64,000 nucleotides of DNA from Polycladospora coralii (GTDB taxonomy: Bacteria; Bacillota; Bacilli; Thermoactinomycetales; Thermoactinomycetaceae): positions 682,001-746,000 of the forward strand of contig NZ_JACXAG020000001.1 in NCBI RefSeq assembly GCF_014773435.2. Reading direction: 5' to 3'. The notes below the pieces were generated by a model that saw nothing but the letters and a program-made list of their open reading frames with translations, searched no databases and had not been told where the DNA came from. The position numbers were made by a program, and so were the translations under genes. Below, piece after piece: positions 1 to 8,786 of this stretch (the stretch's first letter is position 1; each line of letters starts with the position of its first letter).

Positions 1-521
1 ATTTAGCAGAAGTCTGGTCCGCTATTCAAAAATTGACCCATGATCGTCCCTATATTGCACAAGAAGGCGTTCAACTGGCTACCTATCACAATCAACCTTT
101 CGACATTCGTATGTTACTGCAAAAAAATGGTAACGGGAAGTGGGAACGTAGCGGAACCGGTATACGTATCGCAGGAGAAACCGCAATCTCAACACATGTA
201 CCCATGGGAGGCAGGATTGAAGATGTGCAAACTGTTTTCCAACATGCTTTTCCCGAAGACAAAGAACAAATATTGAAAAACCTGGAAGAGACGGGTATTC
301 TTTTTGCTCAAACCATTGAAAGCAATCAAAATACAATATTAGGAGAAATTTCAATTGATTTTGGAGTAGAAAAGAATGGTGATATTTGGTTTTTTGAAGC
401 CAATTCAAAACCTATGAAATTTGATGAACCCGCAATTCGCCAGAAATCACTCCAGCGAATTATCCAATACTCGCTCTATTTAAGCGGTTATGAACAATCC
501 ATTGAGGAAGTTACATCATGA
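1..521 (+). CDS. YheC/YheD-type ATP-grasp protein, 3' part
   Basis: The frame is open from base 3 and the gene starts before the window, so only about 172 C-terminal residues are visible. The text matches the ATP-grasp fold of the YheC/YheD family, whose Bacillus members are associated with the spore coat: an early 'YIAQEGVQL' strand, 'FDIRMLLQK', 'GETAISTHVPMGG' and a late 'EISIDFGVEKNGDIWFFEANSKP' region. The last holds the E and N residues that bind Mg-ATP in ATP-grasp enzymes. The substrate is not known for this family. The next gene starts in an ATGA overlap with this stop, so the two are probably translationally coupled. Internal ATG or TTG codons such as the TTG at 33 are not the true start. 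Confidence 0.8.
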   Translation, partial: LAEVWSAIQKLTHDRPYIAQEGVQLATYHNQPFDIRMLLQKNGNGKWERSGTGIRIAGETAISTHVPMGGRIEDVQTVFQHAFPEDKEQILKNLEETGILFAQTIESNQNTILGEISIDFGVEKNGDIWFFEANSKPMKFDEPAIRQKSLQRIIQYSLYLSGYEQSIEEVTS

Positions 522-1021
522 AAATTAAAAAAGTGACACCAACTGTCGCTGAAAAGTTAAAACCTGTCGCGATACGGTTTATGAAAAATCATGGTGATGG
601 TCGGATCACACATAAAGCGTTACGATGGTTCAATAAACTAACACCTGAACAATTTATAGCCTCAACATGGATGGCTGTAGCATTTGACGATAAAAAAATG
701 ATTGGGATGATCATTTTTGGTGACTATGGCACTTCAGAATCTCTCATTGCCGTACACCCCTATTATCGTAAGCAGGGGGTTGGAGAAAAACTTTTGCTAC
801 ATGGTATTGATCATTTAGGTAAAGTGTATACACGTGTAGCATGTGATAATACAGCTAGTTTAAAGCTATGCTTCTCTTGTCAGATGGTCGCAATCGATAT
901 GACGAAGGGCCCAACGGGTAAGCCTACCTTATGGCTTGCAGGTGGGAATTGGAATCGCCAAGATCTACTCAAAAATGCTTCATCAAGTACAACAAAAAAC
1001 GCTACTGCATCACTGCAGTAG
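518..1021 (+). CDS. GNAT-family N-acetyltransferase
   Basis: This 167-residue protein has the GNAT core: 'MAVAFDDKKMIGMIIFG' (beta strands 2-3), then 'SLIAVHPYYRKQGVGEKLLLHGI' with the Q/R-x-x-G-x-G/A acetyl-CoA pyrophosphate loop (RKQGVGEKL), then 'VACDNTASLKLCFSCQM' (strand 5 and helix 4). The acyl acceptor cannot be told. It overlaps the stop of the upstream ATP-grasp gene by four bases (ATGA), suggesting one transcript. The last codons lie inside a perfect 10-bp stem that works as the terminator, so the protein's C-terminal tail is partly dictated by RNA structure. Confidence 0.8.
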   Translation: MKIKKVTPTVAEKLKPVAIRFMKNHGDGRITHKALRWFNKLTPEQFIASTWMAVAFDDKKMIGMIIFGDYGTSESLIAVHPYYRKQGVGEKLLLHGIDHLGKVYTRVACDNTASLKLCFSCQMVAIDMTKGPTGKPTLWLAGGNWNRQDLLKNASSSTTKNATASLQ

Positions 1022-1030
1022 CGCTTTTAT
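1000..1030. terminator. Bidirectional rho-independent terminator
   Basis: A perfect 10-bp stem (1000-1009 with 1014-1023, loop TCAC) is followed by CTTTTAT on the plus strand and, read the other way, by GTTTTTTGTT. It serves both the acetyltransferase gene (plus) and the convergent endopeptidase gene (minus). It overlaps the last codons of the acetyltransferase. Confidence 0.8.
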
Positions 1031-1749
1031 CACTTAATTACACGTTTAGCAGTTACAAAACCTGCTTTTAACCAGCCGTCAAAGTTATCATATCTAACTC
1101 CACCCGGACCATAGGTGTGCAGTACTTTTCCATTTCCAGCATAGATCCCAACATGTCCAATTGTACTTCCAGAAGAACTTGTTGTCGTGAAGATCAAGTC
1201 ACCTTTTTGCAAGTTGTTCATAGAGACTGTTGTACCTACGGTAGCTTGTTCACGTGAAGAACGTGGTAAACTTATTCCATTTTTACTGTACACATGTTGA
1301 ACAAATGAAGAACAATCAAATGTTGATGTTTGCCCTGATCTTGCTCCAAATTGATAAGGTGTACCTAGATACTTCTCACCAGTCGTAATGATGGTGTCAG
1401 CAACTGCAGTGGTAGCTTGTCCATCGTTTGTGTCTTTTGTATCTTTTTCAGCTGTAGTAGTCGAGCCCTCTGTATTGTCATTGCGTTTTTCTTTTTCTTT
1501 ATTTGATTTTTCTTTTTCTTTATTTGATTTGGAATCTTTTTTCTCTTTTGTTTTCGTCTCACTCTTTACATCCGCTGTTCCATTGTTCCATGTCCAGCCA
1601 AACTTTGAAAAGACAGAGTTGATGATCTCATCTTGCGTCCTTCCTTCGCTTGTAGCTGCAAACGATACATTCGTAGGAATTGCAACCGATACCAATAGAG
1701 TAGCCGCCAATGTTAGCGTGACTGTCTTTAATTTTTTATGCTTTATCAT
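1030..1749 (-). CDS. Secreted NlpC/P60 cell-wall endopeptidase
   Basis: This 239-residue protein has an N-terminal signal peptide (basic MIKHKKLK, hydrophobic core, cleavage near 'SFAA'). A low-complexity Lys/Glu/Asn/Ser linker ('SNKEKEKSNKEKEK') follows, then a C-terminal NlpC/P60 domain with the catalytic Cys in 'STFDCSSFVQHVY' and the catalytic His in 'GHVGIYAGNGKVLHTY'. Family members cut peptidoglycan stem peptides (D-Glu to diamino acid bonds) outside the cell. The frame runs 21 codons further upstream, but ATG at 1749 is preceded by a strong AGGGGG site and starts a clean signal peptide. No cell-wall-binding LysM or SH3 domain is visible. The charged linker may act as a spacer. Confidence 0.85.
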   Translation of the reverse strand: MIKHKKLKTVTLTLAATLLVSVAIPTNVSFAATSEGRTQDEIINSVFSKFGWTWNNGTADVKSETKTKEKKDSKSNKEKEKSNKEKEKRNDNTEGSTTTAEKDTKDTNDGQATTAVADTIITTGEKYLGTPYQFGARSGQTSTFDCSSFVQHVYSKNGISLPRSSREQATVGTTVSMNNLQKGDLIFTTTSSSGSTIGHVGIYAGNGKVLHTYGPGGVRYDNFDGWLKAGFVTAKRVIK

Positions 1750-2113
1750 CAAATCCCCCTCATATGGTCTGTGATTTATAAAACGTCCTTGCGAACAACT
1801 ACATGCTAACACAGATATACGCCTATTTATTATGCAATAAATACCAACTTATTTATTTAATATTTTAAGAAGCTTATTTTTAGTTCCATCCAATCACGCC
1901 TGACTACTTCAGTCATCAGGGTTCCAGTTTGTTATGATACTGGCATGCCATCTTTTTATTTTTCATTATATTACCATATATTCCAAAAAACATCGCCATT
2001 AATTTTTTACTTTAAGCTAAGAATTAGCAAGCTTCTCCATCATATTTGTGACGTGTTCTCTACTTACTGCATATATTTGTAGGGAGTAGCCCATGTAGAA
2101 AGGAAGAGCGGAT
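1750..2113. other. Intergenic region upstream of the giant repeat gene
   Basis: This 364-base AT-rich stretch lies between divergent genes. No convincing ORF is present. It holds an imperfect hairpin at about 1899-1920 (CCTGA...TCAGG) without a T-run, and a candidate sporulation-type promoter at 2051-2078, listed separately. An AGGAAGAG ribosome binding site at 2101-2108 serves the gene at 2114. Confidence 0.5.
2051..2078 (+). promoter_or_regulatory. Candidate sigma-K/E-like promoter
   Basis: AC at 2051-2052 is followed 17 bases later by CATATATTT at 2070-2078. The mother-cell sigma-K consensus is AC, 16-17 bases, then CATANNNTA, so one of the two final bases differs. It lies 36 bases upstream of the start codon of the giant repeat gene. 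Such short AT-rich motifs occur by chance, so this is only suggestive. Confidence 0.25.
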
Positions 2114-5100
2114 ATGAAGAACAAGAAAAATGGTTCTACTCGTAGAAACCAAAGGTTACACCCCATGCCGGATGAACTTATTCTCGAAGATCTCATACGC
2201 TCTGAACAGGATGAATTACAAAGACGCATGCAGGATAAACAACGAAAAAAGAAGAAACCTGTCAAATATGTACCCAATGAGGATACTGCTAATGTGTATG
2301 TAGATCATCACAATCACACTTCTGACAGAACCCCAGATTACAATGAACCTCTCCAAAATACTGAGAATGTAGAGATTGAGCCTCATACATTTGAGGAAGA
2401 AAGCATATCTCCTTCTTCGTCTACAACTGTAGAGCCGGACGATTCAAATGCAAATGTATTTAGTGACGATATCGCGAATGCTGCGATAACGAATGCCAAA
2501 ATAGCGTCACAGGCAGTGGATCACAAAAAAATAAAAAAAGGTACGATTACAACTCATCATATTTCACGCGAAAGTATTGATTCTTCACTCATTGCTCCGA
2601 GTGCTATTATCCCTTCTAAATTAGCACCTCAATCCGTACAAGAAAATCACCTAGACCGTGAAGTGATCGGTGAGGATAAGATTCAACGTGAAGCGATACA
2701 TTCTAGACACATCAAACAAGGTTCTATATCCGGAGAGTGTTTACAAGACCGTAGTATTGATAGTAGCAAGTTTAAAAATCAATCTGTATTAGGGAACCAT
2801 ATTGCTTTCGATCATGTTTCTACCGAACATCTTGCTGATCAATCGGTAACAGGTGAAAAAATACAAAACAATGCCGTTACTGCTCATCACATTCAAAACA
2901 AGAGTATTCGTCAAGCTAAATTATCTCCGCAAGCAGTGGGAAAAGAACAGTTAGAGGATCAAGCTGTCATTTCCTCCAAAATTGAAAAAAGTGCAATTAT
3001 GGAGGAGCACATCCAATCCAATGCGATTCGATCCAATCATATTGGCGAAGGTCAAATTCAAAGCATTCATCTTTCTAACAATCTCATCACGCCCGATAAG
3101 ATAGCCACAGATAGTATTTATGGTCGTATGATTCAAAAAGATGCAATATCCTTGGAACATATCTCTTCTAATGCAATATCAACAGATCATATACGCGATT
3201 ACTCTATTGAAGAAAGACATTTAAAAGAAGGTATCATCTCAGAGAAACATCTCAAAGACGATTTGATTTCTGGAAATAAGTTAAAAGATCACACCATCAC
3301 AACAGCAAAGCTAGCAACCGAATCCGTTTCAACCGATAAAATCATTGATCAAGCCGTTACCACTTCAAAATTATCAAGTGAGTCTGTATCAACTGACAAG
3401 GTCATCAATGAAGCAATCACCAACGAAAAGCTAGGCGACCGTTCTGTTTCTTGGAAAAAAATAGCACCGAACAGTGTGATCTCTGATCACATTTCTGATG
3501 AAACCATTGAGGAACGTCATCTCATAAAAGAGCTCATTCAGAATGAGCATATAGCAAAACAAGCCGTTTCAAGTGAACACGTACAAGAAAACGCCATTCA
3601 AAGTGCACATATCGCCAATCAAAGTATGCACAGTCAGCACATCGCACCAGAACAGATTATAAGTAGTCACCTTGCTAAGAAAATAATTGATCAGAGCCAT
3701 CTGAAAGATGAGACTATTCATTCAAATCATATTGGCTCACAAGCAATTGAATCACGTCACCTGCAATTACAACAAATTCAAAATATACACTTGTGCAATA
3801 AAAGCATATCTTCAGATAAAATTGCAAATAGTGCGATTGATCACTATAATCTTAAAGAGCAGGCCATAAGATCACATCACATAGCTGATCAGCATATTAA
3901 ATCATCACATATACAAGAGGATCAAATTCAAACAGCACACATTCAAGATAAGAGCATTACAAGTTCCAAACTTACCCATGCTTCTATCAAATCCGATCAC
4001 ATCCAAGATCAAACGATTCAGTCTGATCATATCGTTAACAATAGTATTACTTCAGACAAAATTAGTGATGCACAAATCCGTCATCGACATATTGCTAAAG
4101 AAGCGATTCAAACCGATCACATTGCAAACAATACCATTTCTCCTCAACATTTAAATCAGAATATCATCGAAGAGGAACATATTTCGCCTAAGCAAATTGG
4201 TACACATCACCTTAAAGACCACTGTATCACTTCAGATCAGTTAGCTGATGCAAGTATCAGCACTAAAAAAATTCAAGAAAATGCGATTCAATCTGACCAA
4301 ATCGCCAACCAAAGTATCCTTGCTAATCATATTCAAGAAAATGCGATCAACACGGTTCACATCCAAGATGCATGTATAAAAGTAGATCAGATAGCAGATG
4401 AGAGCATTACTTCCGAAAAAATGGGTGAGCATGCGATTCAAACCAAACATATCGCTGCAAAAAGTGTTATGTCTCATCAAATTGAAGATGAACAAATCGA
4501 ATCTGAACATATCAAACCGGCTAGTATTTTAGCAGATCATATTCAAGATCAAAGTATTTCCGCAATTAAACTGGCTGATCAGTCTGTAGAAAGCAAACAC
4601 ATTAACGATAAAGCAGTAGAAAGTATCCATTTAAACCATAAAAGTATTCAATCCGATCATCTCAATCCTGCTTCTATCCTTGCCACTCACCTAGCAGATC
4701 TAAGTATCAAACAAAGACATATTGATATCGCTCAAATAACACATCAGCATATTGAAAATCAATCGATCTTAAACGATAAAATAGCCAATCAAGCGGTTAC
4801 CAGTGAAAAAATTGCCCCCTATAGCATAGATCATAATCATATTCAAAATCACGCCATTCAAAGCACTCATATTGATGATAAACAAATTCACCATTTCCAT
4901 TTAAGTGACCGAAGTGTAGGAGCTAATCAACTACAGAAGGAAGCGGTTTTGGGAGAACATATACAAGAAAATCAAATTAATTCCGAACATCTGAAGGATG
5001 CTATTATTGCAACCGAGCATTTGACCGATGGCAGTGTGACTGCTTCTAAACTGGAAAATCAAGTCGTTCATCACAACCACATTGACCTTGAAGCCATACA

Positions 5101-8100
5101 CAAACAACATATCGCTCCTCTTCAAATTGATGCATCTCACTTAAGTGAAGATTGTATTACCACAGACAAAATTAGAGATGGCAGCATCACAAATACGAAA
5201 TTGGCACCCCATACCATACATTCTAAACATATGGCTCCGTCCATTGTTCAATCCGTTCATATCACTGATCGTTCTATTAATAGTAAGCACATTGAAAACG
5301 CTACAATTGAGTCTGATCTTATCGCTACCAAAGCCATTACCGAGGACAAAATCGCACTTGATAGTGTCAGCAAGGATCACATCCAAAATCAAGCCATTCA
5401 AAGCCAGCACATCGATGATAAACAGATTCAACATCGCCATCTAAGTGATCAAAGTGTAGGGGCTAAACACATTCAAAAAGAAGCCATACTAGGCGAACAT
5501 ATACAAGACGATCAAATCGATTCCAAACATCTGAAAGAGAATAGCATTACGTCGAATCAAATCGCTGATGGTAGTATCACCCATACCCAGTTAGCTCCAG
5601 ATAGCATTCACGCTGCGCATCTAGCTCCTGAAACCATTCAAGCTGAACATATTAAACACCACACCATTCAAAGCGGGCACATTAGTGATGATGCCATCAC
5701 CATGGACAAAATCGCACGCGGAAGTGTCAGCAAGGATCATATCCAAAATCAAGCCATTCAAGGCCAGCACATCGATGATCAACAGATTCAACATCGCCAT
5801 CTAAGTGTTCAAAGTGTAGGGGCTAACCACATTCAAAAAGAAGCCATACTAGGCGAACATATACAAGACGATCAGATTGATTCCAAACATCTAAAAGAGA
5901 ATAGCATTACGTCGAATCATATCGCTGATGGTAGTATCACCCATACCCAGTTAGCACCAGATAGCATTCATGCTGCGCATTTAGTTCCTCAAACCATTCA
6001 AGCTGAACATATTAAACACCACACCATTCAAAGCGGGCACATTAGTGATGATGCCATCACCATGGACAAAATCGCACTTGATAGTGTTAGCAAGGATCAT
6101 ATCCAAAATCAAGCCGTTCATAGCCAGCACATCGATGATCAACAGATTCAATATCGCCATCTAAGTGTTCAAAGTGTAGGGGCTAACCACATTCAAAAAG
6201 AAGCTATACTAGGCGAACATATACAAGACGATCAGATTGATTCCAAACATCTGAAAGAGAATAGCATTATGTCGAGTCATATCGCTGATGGTAGTATCAC
6301 CCACACCCAGTTAGCACCAAATAGCATTCACGCTGATCAATTAGCTCCTGACACCATCCAAGCTGAGCATATTAAACACCACACCATTCAAAGCGGGCAC
6401 ATTAGTGATGATGCCATCACCATGGACAAAATCGCATCTGATAGTGTCAGCAAGGATCATATCCAAAATCAAGCCGTTCATAGCCAGCACATCGATGATC
6501 AACAGATTCAATATCGCCATCTCAATCATCAAAGTGTAGGGGCTAACCACATTCAAAAAGAAGCCATACTAGGCGAACATATACAAGACGATCAGATTGA
6601 TTCCAAACATCTAAAAGAGAATAGCATTACGTCGAATCATATCGCTGATGGTAGTATCACCCATACCCAGTTAGCTCCAGATAGCATTCATGCTGCGCAT
6701 TTAGCTCCTGAAACCATTCAAGCTGAACATATTAAACACGACACCATTCAAAGCAGGCACATTGATGATAATGCGATCACCATGGACAAAATCGCACGCG
6801 ATAGTGTCAGCAAGGATCACATCCAAAATCAAGCCGTTCATAGCCAGCACATTGATGATGATGCCATCACCATGGACAAAATCGCACGCGATAGTGTTAG
6901 CAAGGATCACATCCAAAATCAAGCCGTTCATAGCCAGCACATCGATGATCAACAGATTCAACATCACCATCTGAATGATCAAAGTGTAGGGGCTAACCAC
7001 ATTCAAAAAGAAGCTATACTAGGCGAACATATACAAGACGATCAGATTGATTCCAAACATCTGAAAGAGAATAGCATTACGTCGAATCATATCGCTGATG
7101 GTAGTATCACCCATACCCAGTTAGCACCAGATAGCATTCATGCTGAGCATTTAGCTCCTGAAACCATTCAAGCTGAACATATTAAACACGACACCATCCA
7201 GACTGAGCATATTGAAAATGGTGCAATCACGATAGAGAAATTGTCACTTGCAAGTTTCGGAAAAAATCACATTCAAAGCCAGGCCATTCAAGGCCATCAC
7301 ATCGATGATAAACAGATTCAACACTGTCATTTAAGTGATCAAAGTATCGGATCCCATCAACTACAGAAGGACGCTATTTTAGGTACACATTTACAAGCAA
7401 ATCAAATTGATCATCACCATTTGAAAGAAAAAGTCATCTCCACAAAACATATCGCTGATGGTAGTGTCACGAATGCCAAGCTAGCACCAGATAGCATTCA
7501 CGCTGATCATTTAGCACCTGCCATCGTTCAAGCTGTTCATATCAAACACGACACCATAGAGACACATCATATCGAAGAAGGTGCGATTACCATGGAGAAA
7601 ATCGCACTCGATAGTGTCAGCAAGGATCACATCCAACACCAAGCCATTCAAAGCAACCATATTGATGATAAACAGATTCAGCATAATCACCTGAATGACC
7701 AGATTGTAGGATCCAATCAATTACAAAAAGAAGCTATTTTAGGAGAGCATTTACAAGCTAACCAAATTAACCAGCAGCATTTGAAAGAAAAGATCATCTC
7801 CACAAAACATATTAAAGATGGCAGCATTATAACTTCCAAGATTGGTAAGCAAGCCATTTCTCACCACCACATTGATTATGAAACGATACATGGGAAGCAT
7901 ATTGCCCCTCTTCAAATCCAGACAGATCATTTACGTAAAGGTTGTATTACGGCAGATCAGATAAAAGAAGGCAGCGTCACTGATACCAAGTTAGCAGCAG
8001 CTAGTGTACACGGGAACCACTTAGCACCTGCTAGTGTTCAAGGCTCTCACATATCATATCAAGCTGTAGCCTCTCATCATATTGCAGATCGTGCGATTAC

Positions 8101-8716
8101 CTCTGAAAAAATAGTGGATCACAGCATTGATTCAACTAAATTGGATGAAGCAGTTATTTATCCAGAACATTTAACTCACGGATGCATCGAATCCAATCAT
8201 ATTTCACCCGATACTGTTAAGCCTATTCATATCACACACAATGCCATTTATTCAGCTCATATTCAAAATGAGGCAGTCACTGGCGAAAAAATTAGTGAGC
8301 ATACCATCACAGGTGCACACATTCAAGATCATTCAATCGGTTTAGAAAAACTTAGTCTTCATCTTGATTTACCAAAAACCTTAGCAGACTCAAACACATT
8401 CTCGATAGAAGAAGAGACGACACACATCTTTCTTGATATTCCATTAGATACAACATTGGGAAACCATTATACAGTAGTCGCTATGACCGATCATCCCTTC
8501 TGTTCCCCCAGCCTCCATTATAAAGGTGATACCCATTTTACGATTCGTATTCAGCGGTTAGATGAATCAACAACACCTACAAGTGGTATTTTAAATTGGA
8601 TTGTCACCTCAAATGCTTCCAAAAATAAAAAAGCGTCTCAAAATCAAAAAAATCATACTCCACTCGCTTTGATACAGTCCACACCTTACACTCAATCTCC
8701 ATCAAACAAAGAGTAA
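2114..8716 (+). CDS. Giant decapeptide-repeat beta-solenoid protein
   Basis: This 2200-residue protein has no signal peptide. Residues 1-115 are charged and low-complexity (Lys/Arg-rich, then acidic). From about residue 118 to 2085 it is an unbroken run of about 195 ten-residue repeats of the type x-[AS]-[IV]-x-[SxT]-x-[HK]-[IL]-x-[DN], with Ile or Val at position 3 and Ile or Leu at position 8. A hydrophobic residue every five residues resembles pentapeptide-repeat beta-helices. The last 90 or so residues are a non-repeat domain ('HIFLDIPLDTTL...SGILNWIVTS') and a Lys/Gln tail. The domain layout, and the closing 'LNWIV', recall the WIAG-tail proteins of Bacillales. It sits among spore-related genes (YheC/D-like, SpoVR), so a spore-surface or mother-cell structural role is plausible but unproven. 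AGGAAGAG precedes the ATG. Confidence 0.8.
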   Translation: MKNKKNGSTRRNQRLHPMPDELILEDLIRSEQDELQRRMQDKQRKKKKPVKYVPNEDTANVYVDHHNHTSDRTPDYNEPLQNTENVEIEPHTFEEESISPSSSTTVEPDDSNANVFSDDIANAAITNAKIASQAVDHKKIKKGTITTHHISRESIDSSLIAPSAIIPSKLAPQSVQENHLDREVIGEDKIQREAIHSRHIKQGSISGECLQDRSIDSSKFKNQSVLGNHIAFDHVSTEHLADQSVTGEKIQNNAVTAHHIQNKSIRQAKLSPQAVGKEQLEDQAVISSKIEKSAIMEEHIQSNAIRSNHIGEGQIQSIHLSNNLITPDKIATDSIYGRMIQKDAISLEHISSNAISTDHIRDYSIEERHLKEGIISEKHLKDDLISGNKLKDHTITTAKLATESVSTDKIIDQAVTTSKLSSESVSTDKVINEAITNEKLGDRSVSWKKIAPNSVISDHISDETIEERHLIKELIQNEHIAKQAVSSEHVQENAIQSAHIANQSMHSQHIAPEQIISSHLAKKIIDQSHLKDETIHSNHIGSQAIESRHLQLQQIQNIHLCNKSISSDKIANSAIDHYNLKEQAIRSHHIADQHIKSSHIQEDQIQTAHIQDKSITSSKLTHASIKSDHIQDQTIQSDHIVNNSITSDKISDAQIRHRHIAKEAIQTDHIANNTISPQHLNQNIIEEEHISPKQIGTHHLKDHCITSDQLADASISTKKIQENAIQSDQIANQSILANHIQENAINTVHIQDACIKVDQIADESITSEKMGEHAIQTKHIAAKSVMSHQIEDEQIESEHIKPASILADHIQDQSISAIKLADQSVESKHINDKAVESIHLNHKSIQSDHLNPASILATHLADLSIKQRHIDIAQITHQHIENQSILNDKIANQAVTSEKIAPYSIDHNHIQNHAIQSTHIDDKQIHHFHLSDRSVGANQLQKEAVLGEHIQENQINSEHLKDAIIATEHLTDGSVTASKLENQVVHHNHIDLEAIHKQHIAPLQIDASHLSEDCITTDKIRDGSITNTKLAPHTIHSKHMAPSIVQSVHITDRSINSKHIENATIESDLIATKAITEDKIALDSVSKDHIQNQAIQSQHIDDKQIQHRHLSDQSVGAKHIQKEAILGEHIQDDQIDSKHLKENSITSNQIADGSITHTQLAPDSIHAAHLAPETIQAEHIKHHTIQSGHISDDAITMDKIARGSVSKDHIQNQAIQGQHIDDQQIQHRHLSVQSVGANHIQKEAILGEHIQDDQIDSKHLKENSITSNHIADGSITHTQLAPDSIHAAHLVPQTIQAEHIKHHTIQSGHISDDAITMDKIALDSVSKDHIQNQAVHSQHIDDQQIQYRHLSVQSVGANHIQKEAILGEHIQDDQIDSKHLKENSIMSSHIADGSITHTQLAPNSIHADQLAPDTIQAEHIKHHTIQSGHISDDAITMDKIASDSVSKDHIQNQAVHSQHIDDQQIQYRHLNHQSVGANHIQKEAILGEHIQDDQIDSKHLKENSITSNHIADGSITHTQLAPDSIHAAHLAPETIQAEHIKHDTIQSRHIDDNAITMDKIARDSVSKDHIQNQAVHSQHIDDDAITMDKIARDSVSKDHIQNQAVHSQHIDDQQIQHHHLNDQSVGANHIQKEAILGEHIQDDQIDSKHLKENSITSNHIADGSITHTQLAPDSIHAEHLAPETIQAEHIKHDTIQTEHIENGAITIEKLSLASFGKNHIQSQAIQGHHIDDKQIQHCHLSDQSIGSHQLQKDAILGTHLQANQIDHHHLKEKVISTKHIADGSVTNAKLAPDSIHADHLAPAIVQAVHIKHDTIETHHIEEGAITMEKIALDSVSKDHIQHQAIQSNHIDDKQIQHNHLNDQIVGSNQLQKEAILGEHLQANQINQQHLKEKIISTKHIKDGSIITSKIGKQAISHHHIDYETIHGKHIAPLQIQTDHLRKGCITADQIKEGSVTDTKLAAASVHGNHLAPASVQGSHISYQAVASHHIADRAITSEKIVDHSIDSTKLDEAVIYPEHLTHGCIESNHISPDTVKPIHITHNAIYSAHIQNEAVTGEKISEHTITGAHIQDHSIGLEKLSLHLDLPKTLADSNTFSIEEETTHIFLDIPLDTTLGNHYTVVAMTDHPFCSPSLHYKGDTHFTIRIQRLDESTTPTSGILNWIVTSNASKNKKASQNQKNHTPLALIQSTPYTQSPSNKE
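2481..8340 (+). repeat. 30-bp coding repeat in constant register
   Basis: The ten-codon repeat holds exactly the same phase from 2481 to the last repeat beginning at 8301, a distance of 5820 bases, or 194 x 30. No indel other than multiples of 30 bases has been fixed anywhere. Repeats share short words such as GATCATAT and ATTCAA but are diverged in sequence outside 5360-7970. Confidence 0.85.
5360..7969 (+). repeat. Nested 360-bp tandem repeats
   Basis: Twelve-decapeptide (360-bp) higher-order units begin with GATAGTGTCAGCAAGGAT or a close variant at 5360, 5720, 6080, 6440, 6890, 7250 and 7610. The units from 5360 to 7200 are nearly identical at DNA level, and the last two are more diverged. 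A 90-bp block (6771-6860) is duplicated again at 6861-6950 with about four differences, shifting later units by exactly three decapeptides. A related but longer unit begins at about 4820. This indicates recent expansion by unequal crossing-over or slippage. Confidence 0.85.
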
Positions 8717-8738
8717 CATCAGGTGATTGCCACATAAA

Positions 8739-8778
8739 AAGCCATATTTAAGTGATAAAACTAACTTAAATATGGCTT
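8739..8778. terminator. Terminator between giant repeat gene and spoVR
   Basis: A perfect 15-bp stem (8739-8753 with 8764-8778) has a 10-base loop. Read on the minus strand it is followed by six T residues, so it mainly terminates spoVR. On the plus strand it is followed by ACCTTCCTTT, a weaker signal for the giant repeat gene. Confidence 0.75.
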
Positions 8779-8786
8779 ACCTTCCT

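Noticed and set aside
2017-2277. 86-codon minus-strand ORF across the giant gene's start
   Set aside because: It lies antisense to the promoter and N-terminus of the giant gene, and lacks an RBS and recognisable domains.
6701-7006. Antisense and alternate-frame ORFs inside the giant repeat gene (also at 4241, 4931, 5141, 5145, 6341, 6762, 7511)
   Set aside because: The 30-base period keeps other frames open by the same repeat. They have no ribosome binding sites and their translations are simple repeats.
2481-8340. CRISPR-like 30-base periodicity
   Set aside because: The period is a ten-codon protein repeat within one open frame. There are no constant repeats alternating with unique spacers and no cas genes.
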